From assembly GCF_900103825.1 (NCBI RefSeq), contig NZ_FNIF01000002.1, positions 451,501-515,500 of the forward strand: a DNA stretch of 64,000 nt. Direction: 5' to 3'. The stretch is from Paenibacillus sp. yr247. GTDB taxonomy: Bacteria > Bacillota > Bacilli > Paenibacillales > NBRC-103111. Below the pieces are notes generated by a model. It was not told the DNA's origin and made no database searches. It saw nothing but the letters and a program-made list of their open reading frames with translations. Numbering within the stretch: the first letter of the stretch is position 1; the number at the start of each line of letters is the position of its first letter. Positions 52,715 through 61,283 of this stretch are shown here, piece by piece. The translations under genes were made by a program, and so were the position numbers.

Positions 52715-54094
52715 TTATACACCGATCTCTTTATTTAAATGTCCTTCCATTAAGCTTTGTTTAATTCCAACGGATTGCTCTTTTTGAAGGACTGTATAAA
52801 TCGTACGAAATGCAATTTTCACGTCCAGCCAAAGCGAATAATTTTGTACATACAGAATATCAAATCGCAGCTTCTGCTCTGGTGTAGAACTATATTTACC
52901 CATAACCTGAGCTAATCCGGTAATTCCAGGTTTTACTGCAAATCGATACATGTAGTCAGGGTTTTCATTCGTAAATTGTTCAGTAAAGAAAGGTCTTTCT
53001 GGCCTCGGTCCGACCAAACTCATTTCACCTTTCAATACATTCAACAACTGAGGAAGTTCATCGAACCGTACTGATCTCATCCATCGTCCTACCCTTGTAA
53101 TTCGCGGATCATTTTCTACTGCCAATACAGGTCCAGTACGCTGCTCAGCATCACTTATCATGCTGCGAAATTTATAGACCTGGAACCTACGACATCCCAT
53201 ACCTGCTCGTTCTTGTTTGTAGATAGCCGCTCCCTGCGAAGTTAAGGGGATGATGACAAATAAGATCAACAATAACGGAGCTAAAATAATAAATATGAGA
53301 ATAGAACCTACTACATCTAACGCTCTTTTACACATTCGCTGGGTCATCGTCAACTTGTGAGGATGGACAGACAGCGTCAACATGTCATCCATATGCGCAA
53401 TCTGCGAGTGGACAATAAATAGATCATAGATATCAGGCTGCATCAGGATTTCCTTACCATAGTAGAGACATATTCGTACTAAACTCTCCTTTTCGTGGAT
53501 GCGATCACCGAATACAATAAGATCTGCATTCAGTAGAGCAGTGATAAGCATATCTTTGTCTGGCTGACGAAGAACCCGAACATTTTTATACCACTTACTT
53601 TGAGCGTACGATTTTTCTATAAATGCTTGAGCAAAGGATGTTTCTCCTTCAATGATAAGTACTCTTTTGTTCCTTTGTTCTCGTTGTTTCAAATGCCGAA
53701 AAATGAAATGTGTGATACTAATCAACAACACCTGAATACAGATGGAAATCAAAAGCGTAATCAACGAAAGTCTTAAAGCTTCATTCCAACGTAAAATGAA
53801 AACAGTCACAACGGATTGAATCACTACGCCGATACCTACGTTTATAACAATAAATCGCATATCTTGATTGCGTTGATTCGAGTACAGACCCGTAAGATAA
53901 AAAATTAAAATCGCAATTCCAAACAACGGAGGGAATCCTACTAAAAAAACCGCTAATTTGCTTACATTGATTGAGCTTTCTGCAAACATTGTTGCCAATA
54001 AAATACTAGAATAGATCAAACAAATATCCATCATTGCATTTATCACAGAAAACCAATTTATTTTTATTGACCGTTCCAATAGAACACACCCCAT
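52715..54094 (-). CDS. WbaP-type polyprenyl-phosphate sugar-1-phosphate transferase
   Basis: 459 residues from the ATG at 54094 (AAGGTGG upstream). Four N-terminal helices, a central CoA-binding-like domain, then the bacterial sugar transferase domain: MCKRALDVVGSILIFIILAP, GMGCRRFQVYKFRSMISDAE, RSVRFDELPQLLNVLKGEMS and LVGPRPERPFF. It would start the repeat unit by placing a sugar phosphate on undecaprenyl phosphate. Its presence indicates Wzx/Wzy-dependent assembly. Confidence 0.92.
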   Translation of the reverse strand: MGCVLLERSIKINWFSVINAMMDICLIYSSILLATMFAESSINVSKLAVFLVGFPPLFGIAILIFYLTGLYSNQRNQDMRFIVINVGIGVVIQSVVTVFILRWNEALRLSLITLLISICIQVLLISITHFIFRHLKQREQRNKRVLIIEGETSFAQAFIEKSYAQSKWYKNVRVLRQPDKDMLITALLNADLIVFGDRIHEKESLVRICLYYGKEILMQPDIYDLFIVHSQIAHMDDMLTLSVHPHKLTMTQRMCKRALDVVGSILIFIILAPLLLILFVIIPLTSQGAAIYKQERAGMGCRRFQVYKFRSMISDAEQRTGPVLAVENDPRITRVGRWMRSVRFDELPQLLNVLKGEMSLVGPRPERPFFTEQFTNENPDYMYRFAVKPGITGLAQVMGKYSSTPEQKLRFDILYVQNYSLWLDVKIAFRTIYTVLQKEQSVGIKQSLMEGHLNKEIGV

Positions 54095-54128
54095 TTTTTT
54101 CCACCTTAGATGTAATCCTTTGAATATT

Positions 54129-55262
54129 TTACCGTACAAGTGAATCTTGCGTTTGCTTGTAGACTTCCATTGTTTTGTAAATCATGCTCTGTATTTCAAA
54201 TTTCTTTAGAAATTTAACCCTACCTGCTAAGCCTAATTGACTTCGAGTTGCATCATCTTGAATCAAATCAGTAATTCGACTTCTTAGATGATGTACATCT
54301 CCATTTTGAATTAAATACCCATTCACACCTTCTTCAACTAATTCGGGTATGCCGCCCACATTTGAAGCTAATACGGGGAGCCCAGCTCTCATAGCTTCAA
54401 GAATACTCAGAGGCAAGCCCTCCCAATCCGATGTTAATATGAATACGTGAGATTGACTCAATAACGTAGAGACATCTTTTCGTTCTCCCAAAAGTCTCAC
54501 CTTGTGTTCCAACCCTAGCTTAACTATCATCTTCTGTATTTCAGCAAGCTGTGGCCCGTCACCGACTAAATCAAGCTCCCAATCCAAGTGATGAATGCCT
54601 GCCAATGCTTCAAGTAAGAATAACTGTTTTTTGGGTCTTTCCATCCTAGCAACCATGATTAGACGGATGGAAGACTGTGCACCTTGTCGGATTGGCATAA
54701 CTTCCATATCTGGAATACCGTTTTGAATGGTGACAAGCTTTGAGGCTGGAATTACAGAGTATTTCTCACAAAGTCTTCGATCGTACTCCGAAACAGTAAT
54801 AATGCGCGTGGACAGCATACCAGCTAACCGCTCTGCAACTGAATAAATGATCCGTCTAACCTTTGGGACACCTTCTGTAAATGCCCATCCGTGGGCTGTA
54901 AACACAACGGGAATCCCGAGTAACCGCGCTGTGGCTCGACCCAGCCAGCCTGCTTTAGACGAGTGGGTTGCAACCAGATTAGGCTTAATCAGTCTCAACG
55001 CAATTCTTATCTCGATGAAAGCCATTATGTCCCGATATAGATTTATCTCTCGAACCAAATGCTTAATAATATGGACTTGAATGCCATAATTTCTCAACTC
55101 ATGAATGAACTTGCCTTCCCCACCGATGAGAATAACAATCTCATGGCCTTGCCGTTGTAATTCAATACATAAATCTCTCAAATGAATTTGAGCACCGCCA
55201 ACATTGTCAGAACGAGTTATGATTTGAACGATTTTGATCTTTCTCATCTCCTTCCTTTTCAT
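54129..55262 (-). CDS. Family 4 glycosyltransferase
   Basis: 377 residues. KIVQIITRSDNVGGAQIHLR, THSSKAGWLGRATARLLG and donor-site SHVFILTSDWEGLPLSILEA with LASNVGGIPELVEEGVNGYL. The start overlaps the preceding O-antigen ligase gene by 56 bases; an ATG at 55247 is an alternative. Typical GT4 in repeat-unit synthesis. Confidence 0.9.
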   Translation of the reverse strand: MKRKEMRKIKIVQIITRSDNVGGAQIHLRDLCIELQRQGHEIVILIGGEGKFIHELRNYGIQVHIIKHLVREINLYRDIMAFIEIRIALRLIKPNLVATHSSKAGWLGRATARLLGIPVVFTAHGWAFTEGVPKVRRIIYSVAERLAGMLSTRIITVSEYDRRLCEKYSVIPASKLVTIQNGIPDMEVMPIRQGAQSSIRLIMVARMERPKKQLFLLEALAGIHHLDWELDLVGDGPQLAEIQKMIVKLGLEHKVRLLGERKDVSTLLSQSHVFILTSDWEGLPLSILEAMRAGLPVLASNVGGIPELVEEGVNGYLIQNGDVHHLRSRITDLIQDDATRSQLGLAGRVKFLKKFEIQSMIYKTMEVYKQTQDSLVR

Positions 55263-56457
55263 TTAAAGGTATCCATGGTAAGGCAAGAAGTATCCATAAA
55301 TGCCGCCAATGTAAGGTATCGATGAAAAAACTGTTAAATAATATACCAAATAACGAGGCAGCAGCAATTATCATATAAGGATGGATTGGATTTCCCAATA
55401 ATTTACTTCTGCTTCTGAATACATGGCGAACTGCCCTAATTGCTGTTAATCCTATAAAGGAGAAAAATGACAACACACCAACTATGCCGTATTCCGCTGA
55501 GATTCGAACATATAAACTATGGCTTGACATTCCAAATACATTTTCAATTTGACCTGGTCCAATACCGAAGGGAGCGTCCATTATATTTATAAGCGAGTTA
55601 TACTGTGTTCCAAATCTATCATTATCATATTGCTGGTACTTTAACCGGTGCATGAGCATATCATAGACAGAGGGCTGTCCATACAAGATAACCAGTGAGA
55701 GTCCCAAGATAATGATTAGCGTGACTAGTGAAATTAATCGTTGTCTCTTGGAAACCTCGGAAGGTAGAATCGCATACAATAGTAATGCAATTAAACAATT
55801 CCCCCAGGCTGCTCGTGAATAACTAAATAAAACACCGAGAATGGTTAGGAAGAACATACAAATCCAAATCACCTTATGAATACTTCTTTTTGTAGATTCA
55901 AACCGCCATAAACAGAATAAAACAGCAGGTATAAGAAAGGGCCCAAACACGTTTGGATCTTTGAACAGAAACTTTACTCGATCAAAAAGTAAGAAGCTTT
56001 CATACTGAGGTATCCATTTAAAATAAGCTAGATTACCCACAGCTGCAGCAATAATTGCAGCCGTGGTGTATCCAGTAAACATGAGATCCAGTATCTTTCT
56101 TCTATATCTCTTTAGTAATCCAACTAAACAAATCCAAGTAAGAATGAGATAGACAGTAATAGCAACAAAACTTATTGATGAAGTCATACTTCCGGTTACG
56201 AAGTACATGGAAATCAAATTACTAATAAAAAACAACAAAAACATAAACAAAGCCGGAAGCGTAAAATAAGGTAATCCAAAGTAAGAAAATGTAAATCCCA
56301 CAACAATACAAGTCAGAAAGAGAACATCATATGGAGAAGGTTCGATAAATACAAATGAACCCATAATCATTGCAAACCATAAAAGCAAAAAATAAATTTT
56401 CGGAGTATCTGAAAAAGGGACTATTCCTTTCATGACACCACCGTGTTTTATAAGCAT
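55207..56457 (-). CDS. O-antigen ligase/polymerase (Wzy-like) membrane protein
   Basis: 416 residues from the ATG at 56457 (GGGAGG upstream), 10-12 membrane helices. The periplasmic-loop pattern YDNDRFGTQYNSLINIMDAP and FGIGPGQIENVFGMSSHSLY, with the H-S-L-Y element, is the Wzy/O-antigen ligase signature. Probably the polymerase of the repeat units. Confidence 0.83.
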   Translation of the reverse strand: MLIKHGGVMKGIVPFSDTPKIYFLLLWFAMIMGSFVFIEPSPYDVLFLTCIVVGFTFSYFGLPYFTLPALFMFLLFFISNLISMYFVTGSMTSSISFVAITVYLILTWICLVGLLKRYRRKILDLMFTGYTTAAIIAAAVGNLAYFKWIPQYESFLLFDRVKFLFKDPNVFGPFLIPAVLFCLWRFESTKRSIHKVIWICMFFLTILGVLFSYSRAAWGNCLIALLLYAILPSEVSKRQRLISLVTLIIILGLSLVILYGQPSVYDMLMHRLKYQQYDNDRFGTQYNSLINIMDAPFGIGPGQIENVFGMSSHSLYVRISAEYGIVGVLSFFSFIGLTAIRAVRHVFRSRSKLLGNPIHPYMIIAAASLFGILFNSFFIDTLHWRHLWILLALPWIPLNEKEGDEKDQNRSNHNSF

Positions 56458-56509
56458 GTACGATCCTCCCAATTAACTTACGTTTACACCGATGAGGCAG
56501 CATCACTGA

Positions 56510-57553
56510 TTAACTATTTATCCCCATAGCCATCGGCTCCGAAACTTCTTCATACCCATTCGGATTATTTAACTGCCATCTCCATGCATCGGAACACATC
56601 TCTTCAATCCCTTTTTCTGCTACCCAATTTAATTCCCTGTTTGCCTTGGAGGGATCCGCATAGCAGACGGCAATATCACCTGGTCTTCGATCAATTAGCG
56701 AATATTTTATTTTCTTTCCAGATATTTTTTCAAACACATTTACAATTTCTAATACACTGTATCCTCTTCCAGTACCCAGATTGTATGTATGAAAACCATT
56801 TGTTGATATTACTTTCTCAATGGCTTTTACATGTCCCTTTGCAAGGTCCTCGATGTGAATGTAATCTCTTACACCTGTTCCATCCTGTGTAGGATAGTCA
56901 TGTCCTAGGACTTTTAATTCATCTATTCTTCCGATTGCAACCTGAGTGATATACGGTATTAAATTATTCGGAATACCATTCGGATCCTCTCCTATTCGCC
57001 CACTTGGATGAGATCCTATTGGATTAAAGTAACGTAACGCAGCAATACTCCAGTCCTCATCAGACTGGCAAAGATCAGCTAAGATCTCTTCCGTCATTTG
57101 TTTTGTTCGTCCGTAAGGATTAGTGGCTCTAAGCGGAAAGTCCTCCTGGATTGGTACCCATTCAGGTACACCATAGACAGTAGCAGAGGAACTAAATACT
57201 AATTTTTTGACGCCGTATTTTTGCATCGTCATGCACAGGGAAATCGTACCGGTAATATTGTTATGATAATAATCAAGTGGTAATTTTACAGATTCACCTA
57301 CCGATTTTAGCCCCGCAAAATGCATTACCCCATCGATATGATTCTCAGAGAAAACCTTTTCCAATATGTCACTATTGAGTAAACTAGCGTTGTATACTTT
57401 AAACTTCTTTCCGGTTATTTCCTGAACGCGGGTTAAAGCTTCCACTTTACTATTCGAGAAATTATCGATTACGACCAACTCATAGCCTGTATTTAACAAT
57501 TCAATGCACGCGTGATTTCCAATATATCCTGCTCCTCCGGTTATCAGTAACAA
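56510..57553 (-). CDS. galE: UDP-glucose 4-epimerase
   Basis: 347 residues from the TTG at 57553, chosen for AAGGAG eight bases upstream and the product start LLITGGAGYIGNHACIEL. NAD motif GGAGYIG, catalytic Tyr-Lys in YGRTKQMTEEIL and FNPIGSHPSGRIGEDPNGIP define GalE. It supplies UDP-galactose (or GalNAc) to the polymer. Confidence 0.94.
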   Translation of the reverse strand: MLLITGGAGYIGNHACIELLNTGYELVVIDNFSNSKVEALTRVQEITGKKFKVYNASLLNSDILEKVFSENHIDGVMHFAGLKSVGESVKLPLDYYHNNITGTISLCMTMQKYGVKKLVFSSSATVYGVPEWVPIQEDFPLRATNPYGRTKQMTEEILADLCQSDEDWSIAALRYFNPIGSHPSGRIGEDPNGIPNNLIPYITQVAIGRIDELKVLGHDYPTQDGTGVRDYIHIEDLAKGHVKAIEKVISTNGFHTYNLGTGRGYSVLEIVNVFEKISGKKIKYSLIDRRPGDIAVCYADPSKANRELNWVAEKGIEEMCSDAWRWQLNNPNGYEEVSEPMAMGINS

Positions 57554-57758
57554 ATTCCCATCTCCTTCGGCTTTCAGCAAACAAATAAAAAGTTAACATA
57601 TAGAATTAATTGAAAAAAAACCAATAGGGCATTCAACCCTCCCTCACAACACACTTTTGACAATAAACGTCTAAGGCAATTTAAGCCCACAGCGTGATCG
57701 AGTGCTTACAGTGATAAGGGTTCAGTAGACATTACCCAAAACTATTTTTTTAACTACT

Positions 57759-58439
57759 CTAATAATAGGTATAGGATTGGTCTTGACTTTGGCTATTTTT
57801 ATTATTAAGGACAACACCCAACACTTTTGCTTTTACGTGTTCCAAATTTTGAAGAGCCTTCACCACGACTTGGCGTTTTACTTTACCTGAATGAATAACA
57901 AACAGCACTCCGTCGCACATTGTTGATAAAATTTGGGAATCCGTTACAGAAATCGTAGGAGGAGAATCGATAAGGATGAGATCAAAATCTTGTTCTAGCT
58001 GCTTCAATAGTTCAATCATTTTTCTTGATGCCAGAAGCTCTGAAGGGTTCGGAGGAATTGGACCTGAAGAAATTAAAGATAAGTTGGGAATGTCTGTGGA
58101 TACAATGATTTCTTCGAGACTATTTTGATTAGCAAGAATATTCGTCAGACCAACTCGATTAGACTTCATGAAAATATGATGAAGAGTAGGCTTTCGTAAA
58201 TCTGCATCTATGACTAATACTTTCTTGTTCTCTTGTGCATATGCTACCGCTAAATTAGCAATGGTAGTTGTTTTTCCCTCAGAAGGCTGTGAGGAAGTAA
58301 TAAGTATTTTTTTTGTTTCTCGATCAATAGAGGAGAATGTAATATTTGTCCTTAATGTCTTATACGCTTCAGATTTATGTGATTTGGGATTTAAATTCGT
58401 TATTAAAGTATATTTATTCTTACTACTTTGCACTGACAT
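57759..58439 (-). CDS. CpsD/CapB-type bacterial tyrosine kinase
   Basis: 226 residues from the ATG at 58439. SEAYKTLRTNITFSSID, Walker A ITSSQPSEGKTTTIANLAVA, Walker A' VLVIDADLRKPTLHHIF and Walker B LILIDSPP identify a BY-kinase; the C-terminal SYTYY is the usual tyrosine cluster, short here. It works with the Wzz-like membrane partner, whose gene it overlaps by 17 bases, to control chain assembly. Confidence 0.92.
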   Translation of the reverse strand: MSVQSSKNKYTLITNLNPKSHKSEAYKTLRTNITFSSIDRETKKILITSSQPSEGKTTTIANLAVAYAQENKKVLVIDADLRKPTLHHIFMKSNRVGLTNILANQNSLEEIIVSTDIPNLSLISSGPIPPNPSELLASRKMIELLKQLEQDFDLILIDSPPTISVTDSQILSTMCDGVLFVIHSGKVKRQVVVKALQNLEHVKAKVLGVVLNNKNSQSQDQSYTYY

Positions 58440-59172
58440 ATGAACCATCACCTACCATTCTTTGTTGGGATACAGACTTGCTTTTGATATCCCTAGATTT
58501 AATTTTTGTGATTACCCCTAAAGTCGGAATGCCTAGATATTTTTCAACGTCCCTCTCCGTCTTGATGGAATCATCTAAAAATTCTAAGAAAAAGGCAATC
58601 CCGATTGATAAAGTAAGAGCCACGATCGCACTAATTGCAATATTGATTTTTGGATTTAGGCTGGTCGGCTGTGGATTAAGTTGTTCTTTAGCCTCATTAA
58701 GGATGGACACATTATCCACTTTCATAATGTTAGAAATTTGTTCTTTAAATACCTGCGCTATTGTATTCACAATCTTTACAGCTTGCGAGTACGAGTAATC
58801 ATCTACCACTATCGTCATGATTTGTGTTGCATTCACGGTACTAACCTTAATTTTCTTACTCAATATTTCTGAAGTCACATTTACATCTGGCAACTTCTCT
58901 AATACCTTATCCATAATCGCTGGCGTTTTAATAATTTCTTTATATGTATTTATTAACATAATATTTGTAGCCACATTGCTGTAATCCAGGGACTGTAAAC
59001 CTTGATTTTCACTTGTTTTATTAACAACCAACGCTGCGCTAGCCGTATAAACCGGTTGAATAAAGTAGTAGCTCATGATACCCGTACAAATACTAGAAAG
59101 TAACACGATGCTTAAAATGATCCATATTCTTTTCTTGATTACTTTGAAATACTCTTTCAGTTCTATTTCCAT
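58423..59172 (-). CDS. Wzz/YveK-type chain-length modulator of the tyrosine kinase
   Basis: 249 residues from the ATG at 59172 (AGGTGGAGG upstream). Two membrane helices (about 20-40 and 180-200) flank an extracytoplasmic domain with ELKEYFKVIKKRIWIILSIV and PQPTSLNPKINIAISAIVAL, the proline-rich motif before the second helix. C-terminal cytoplasmic tail for kinase contact. First gene of the main operon, immediately after the operator-promoter at 59211-59262. Confidence 0.9.
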   Translation of the reverse strand: MEIELKEYFKVIKKRIWIILSIVLLSSICTGIMSYYFIQPVYTASAALVVNKTSENQGLQSLDYSNVATNIMLINTYKEIIKTPAIMDKVLEKLPDVNVTSEILSKKIKVSTVNATQIMTIVVDDYSYSQAVKIVNTIAQVFKEQISNIMKVDNVSILNEAKEQLNPQPTSLNPKINIAISAIVALTLSIGIAFFLEFLDDSIKTERDVEKYLGIPTLGVITKIKSRDIKSKSVSQQRMVGDGSYVSAK

Positions 59173-59210
59173 TAGAACCTCCACCTTAGATTTATTTCGA
59201 TACACTACCA

Positions 59211-59262
59211 AATACAATTCGTATCATAAATCAATATTACGATACGAATTGTATCAAGTCAA
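59211..59262 (-). promoter_or_regulatory. Main exopolysaccharide promoter with two 15-bp operators
   Basis: Minus strand TTGACT (59257-59262), 17 bases, TAATAT (59234-59239). The spacer is exactly T + GATACAATTCGTATC + G (59241-59255). A second copy (AATACAATTCGTATC on the plus strand) lies at 59211-59225, 30 bases away centre to centre. This placement would let a repressor block RNA polymerase directly. Confidence 0.85.
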
Positions 59263-59273
59263 GTGTGTTTTTA

Positions 59274-60074
59274 CTAATGGTTCAACCATTTCTGACGGTA
59301 AAATGAACCATTACGAATATTCAACCACTTCCTTTTTTTTCGATTGAAAGATTGGTTAATAATTGCCTCTCCTTTAATTAACAAGGCTGCATTTTCCAGA
59401 TAATATTGAGCACGCTCTTCGCCCAGAACCGCACGAATGTCACTCAGCACTTGACCAAGATTTCCTTGTCTAGTCGAGGTGTTATGGGCATCCGAACCAA
59501 TGACATGTATGAGATTCTGCTTACATAATTCAAATGCAAACTTTTTGATTTTGTTACCGAATACGCCTGATAGAGAATGCGAGGTAGCCTGACAAATTAC
59601 GCCGCTTTCAACATATTCTCTCAAACGACTAGGATACTTCAGAAACTCAGCATTTCGTTCCGGATGTGCGATAACTGGTGTAAGGTGAATGACTCTAAGT
59701 TCATGCAATAGCTCATCGAAATAGCTAGGTATTCCCTTTGAGGGAAGTTCTAATAAAATATATTGAGATTCATTCAGCGTCAGTATTTTCCCTGACATCA
59801 GATCATCCATTACATACTTATTTACACGTACCTCTTGTCCTGCGTGGACAATAAGATTAATTCCTTGCTGCTTCAATTCACCCTTAAAAATATTAACAGC
59901 ATTCTTTATTTTAATTGCATCGTTTTCATATCTCCCATTGGCGTGATGTGGCGTAGCAACTAAAGCATTGATACCACATTGCAACGCATAGCGCGCCATA
60001 ACGATAGCTTCTTCCATACTTTCAGCACCATCATCCATGCAAGGTAATATATGGCAGTGAGTATCAATCAACAA
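59274..60074 (-). CDS. CpsB/YwqE-type PHP tyrosine-protein phosphatase
   Basis: 266 residues from the TTG at 60074, with GAAGGTG eight bases upstream; the ATG at 60098 overlaps the preceding gene. IDTHCHILPCMDDGAESMEE, VATPHHANGRYEN, VIAHPERNAEFLKYP and VIGSDAHNTSTRQG give the PHP metal-site His and Asp residues. It should dephosphorylate the BY-kinase. The -35 of the main operon starts 12 bases after its stop. Confidence 0.9.
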   Translation of the reverse strand: MLIDTHCHILPCMDDGAESMEEAIVMARYALQCGINALVATPHHANGRYENDAIKIKNAVNIFKGELKQQGINLIVHAGQEVRVNKYVMDDLMSGKILTLNESQYILLELPSKGIPSYFDELLHELRVIHLTPVIAHPERNAEFLKYPSRLREYVESGVICQATSHSLSGVFGNKIKKFAFELCKQNLIHVIGSDAHNTSTRQGNLGQVLSDIRAVLGEERAQYYLENAALLIKGEAIINQSFNRKKRKWLNIRNGSFYRQKWLNH

Positions 60075-60091
60075 TGAGATTGCACCTTCTC

Positions 60092-60526
60092 TCAGCATAA
60101 CAAATCAATATTCTGCTTATTTTGAGAATGTTCATTAAAATAAGCATAGCTCTGAATGGCTTGAGAAATAAAAGGATATGGATCCATAAAAAAATCCAAG
60201 ATATAACGGCCAAGTTCTACTCCATCAATCCACTCTGCCTCATATTCAAATCCCTCGTCCATCTTGCTTACACTAATGAGAACACCTGCAGCTGAAATTG
60301 GCATTTCTCTCAGCAGTAATCGAAAATTCCAGATGATTTTTTCATCAATAGGCAGATCTAATGAAGAAAGAAATCGCATACCACGAGAATTGGTTTCAGT
60401 CAGTGTTACTTTTGTATGCTTAGTCTCAATTCTTTTATGATTGATTTGTATAATCTTAATTAAACTATGGACCGAGGACTCATGTTTGAGGTCGAATTTT
60501 CGTCTTTTGATGACATTATTGTCCAT
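60092..60526 (-). CDS. Degenerate PilZ-like protein
   Basis: 144 residues. NVIKRRKFDLKHESSVH at the N-terminus and TLTETNSRGMRFLSSLDLPI, LRKMPISAAGV-like beta strands and GFEYEAEWI resemble a PilZ barrel (compare DxSxxGMRF). The conserved Asp/Ser appear as Glu/Asn (ETNSRG) and the RxxxR is not clear, so c-di-GMP binding is doubtful. It is upstream of the phosphatase gene and probably in the same transcript, behind an island operator at 60571-60585. Recognised by eye only. Confidence 0.5.
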   Translation of the reverse strand: MDNNVIKRRKFDLKHESSVHSLIKIIQINHKRIETKHTKVTLTETNSRGMRFLSSLDLPIDEKIIWNFRLLLREMPISAAGVLISVSKMDEGFEYEAEWIDGVELGRYILDFFMDPYPFISQAIQSYAYFNEHSQNKQNIDLLC

Positions 60527-60570
60527 ATGTTCATCGTCCTTTTCTCAAAAATGCAAGATGCATTCAAATA

Positions 60571-60585
60571 AATACATTTCGTATC
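60571..60585. promoter_or_regulatory. Island operator between PilZ-like and XRE genes
   Basis: AATACATTTCGTATC, one mismatch from the GATAC-n5-GTATC dyad, in the divergent region of the PilZ-like (minus) and XRE (plus) genes. A half-site AATACAAAC begins at 60590. An extended -10 (TGGTATAAT, 60636-60644) for the XRE gene lies 55 bases away. Confidence 0.7.
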
Positions 60586-60709
60586 TCGTAATACAAACTA
60601 AGCCGACATTTTCGTTTTCATATCTATCAAAACACTGGTATAATAGGTCTAACAAAAGGGTTATTGGTTATAATGTTAATATTCTTATTGAAATGTGAGG
60701 AATTTGAAA

Positions 60710-61081
60710 ATGACTAAATACGGGGATAGAATTGCCCTTCTGCGGGAAAAGCATGCACTCACCCAGGAAGATCTCGCCAACAAGCTGGGCATTTCGAGAG
60801 CCGCGCTATCACACTATGAGACCTCTCGTAGAGAGCCGGATTACGATACTATTAATAAAATCGCTTCATTCTTTCGCGTATCTATAGACTATTTGCTCGG
60901 ACGAACGAATCAACCTGATAGTAATCTCGATCAAGAAATTAGGGAATTCGTTGATAACTTGGAGCTATCAGATGAAAAAATATTGGAGAAGTTTGCATTG
61001 ACCGTAGATGGAAAAAAGTTATCTTCCGAAGAAGCACGGCGTTTTATCGCTTTTGTGAGGGCTGAACGTTCACTTGATTAG
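60710..61081 (+). CDS. XRE-family helix-turn-helix regulator (SinR/SlrR-like)
   Basis: 123 residues from the ATG at 60710 (GTGAGGAA upstream). Residues 3-65 form an XRE domain: YGDRIALLREKHALTQEDLA, KLGISRAALSHYETSRREPD and ASFFRVSIDYLLGRT. The C-terminal part (LELSDEKILEKFALTVDGKK, LSSEEARRFIAFVRAER) is a likely dimerisation region. It is the only plus-strand gene in the island and lies amid the repeated dyads, so it is the best candidate for their binding protein. A micro-ORF (61044-61196) runs convergently and overlaps its end by 38 bases. Confidence 0.88.
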   Translation: MTKYGDRIALLREKHALTQEDLANKLGISRAALSHYETSRREPDYDTINKIASFFRVSIDYLLGRTNQPDSNLDQEIREFVDNLELSDEKILEKFALTVDGKKLSSEEARRFIAFVRAERSLD

Positions 61082-61196
61082 TAAGTATTTTATTCTCTGA
61101 TTCGTGTTCGTTCCACAACATAAATTTGTTTGGATCCAATCCTGTTTGTCTTAACATCTCCATGACATCAAGCGTGACTTGTGATCGTTTCTCCAT
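61044..61196 (-). CDS. 50-residue SinI-like micro-ORF, candidate anti-repressor
   Basis: ATG at 61196 with a near-perfect AAAGGAGGT 5 bases upstream; TAA at 61044-61046. The product starts MEKRSQVTLDVMEMLRQTG and continues LDPNKFMLWNEHESENK. By eye, VMEMLRQTGLDPNKF can be set against the SinI helix-turn-helix partner motif LMVEAKEANISPEEI. It is behind its own operator-containing promoter (61255-61283) and convergent with the XRE gene. A SinI-like anti-repressor is an inference, not a family hit. Confidence 0.6.
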   Translation of the reverse strand: MEKRSQVTLDVMEMLRQTGLDPNKFMLWNEHESENKILTNQVNVQPSQKR

Positions 61197-61254
61197 AAGT
61201 AACCTCCTTTAAGGTCATGTGGTTCCTCAGCATGATCTTTTACTATATGCATCT

Positions 61255-61283
61255 AATTTATGATACATTTCGTATCATATCAG
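61255..61283 (-). promoter_or_regulatory. Operator-containing promoter before the micro-ORF
   Basis: Minus strand CTGATA (61278-61283), 17 bases, TAAATT (61255-61260); the spacer is T + GATACGAAATGTATC + A, a perfect dyad placed as in the strong island promoters. The -35 is weak, so expression may be low or need help. Confidence 0.65.

Noticed and set aside
61241..61249. CATATAGTA on the minus strand upstream of the micro-ORF as a sigma-K promoter
   Set aside because: No AC at the required 16-17 bases upstream; the operator-containing TAAATT promoter fits better.
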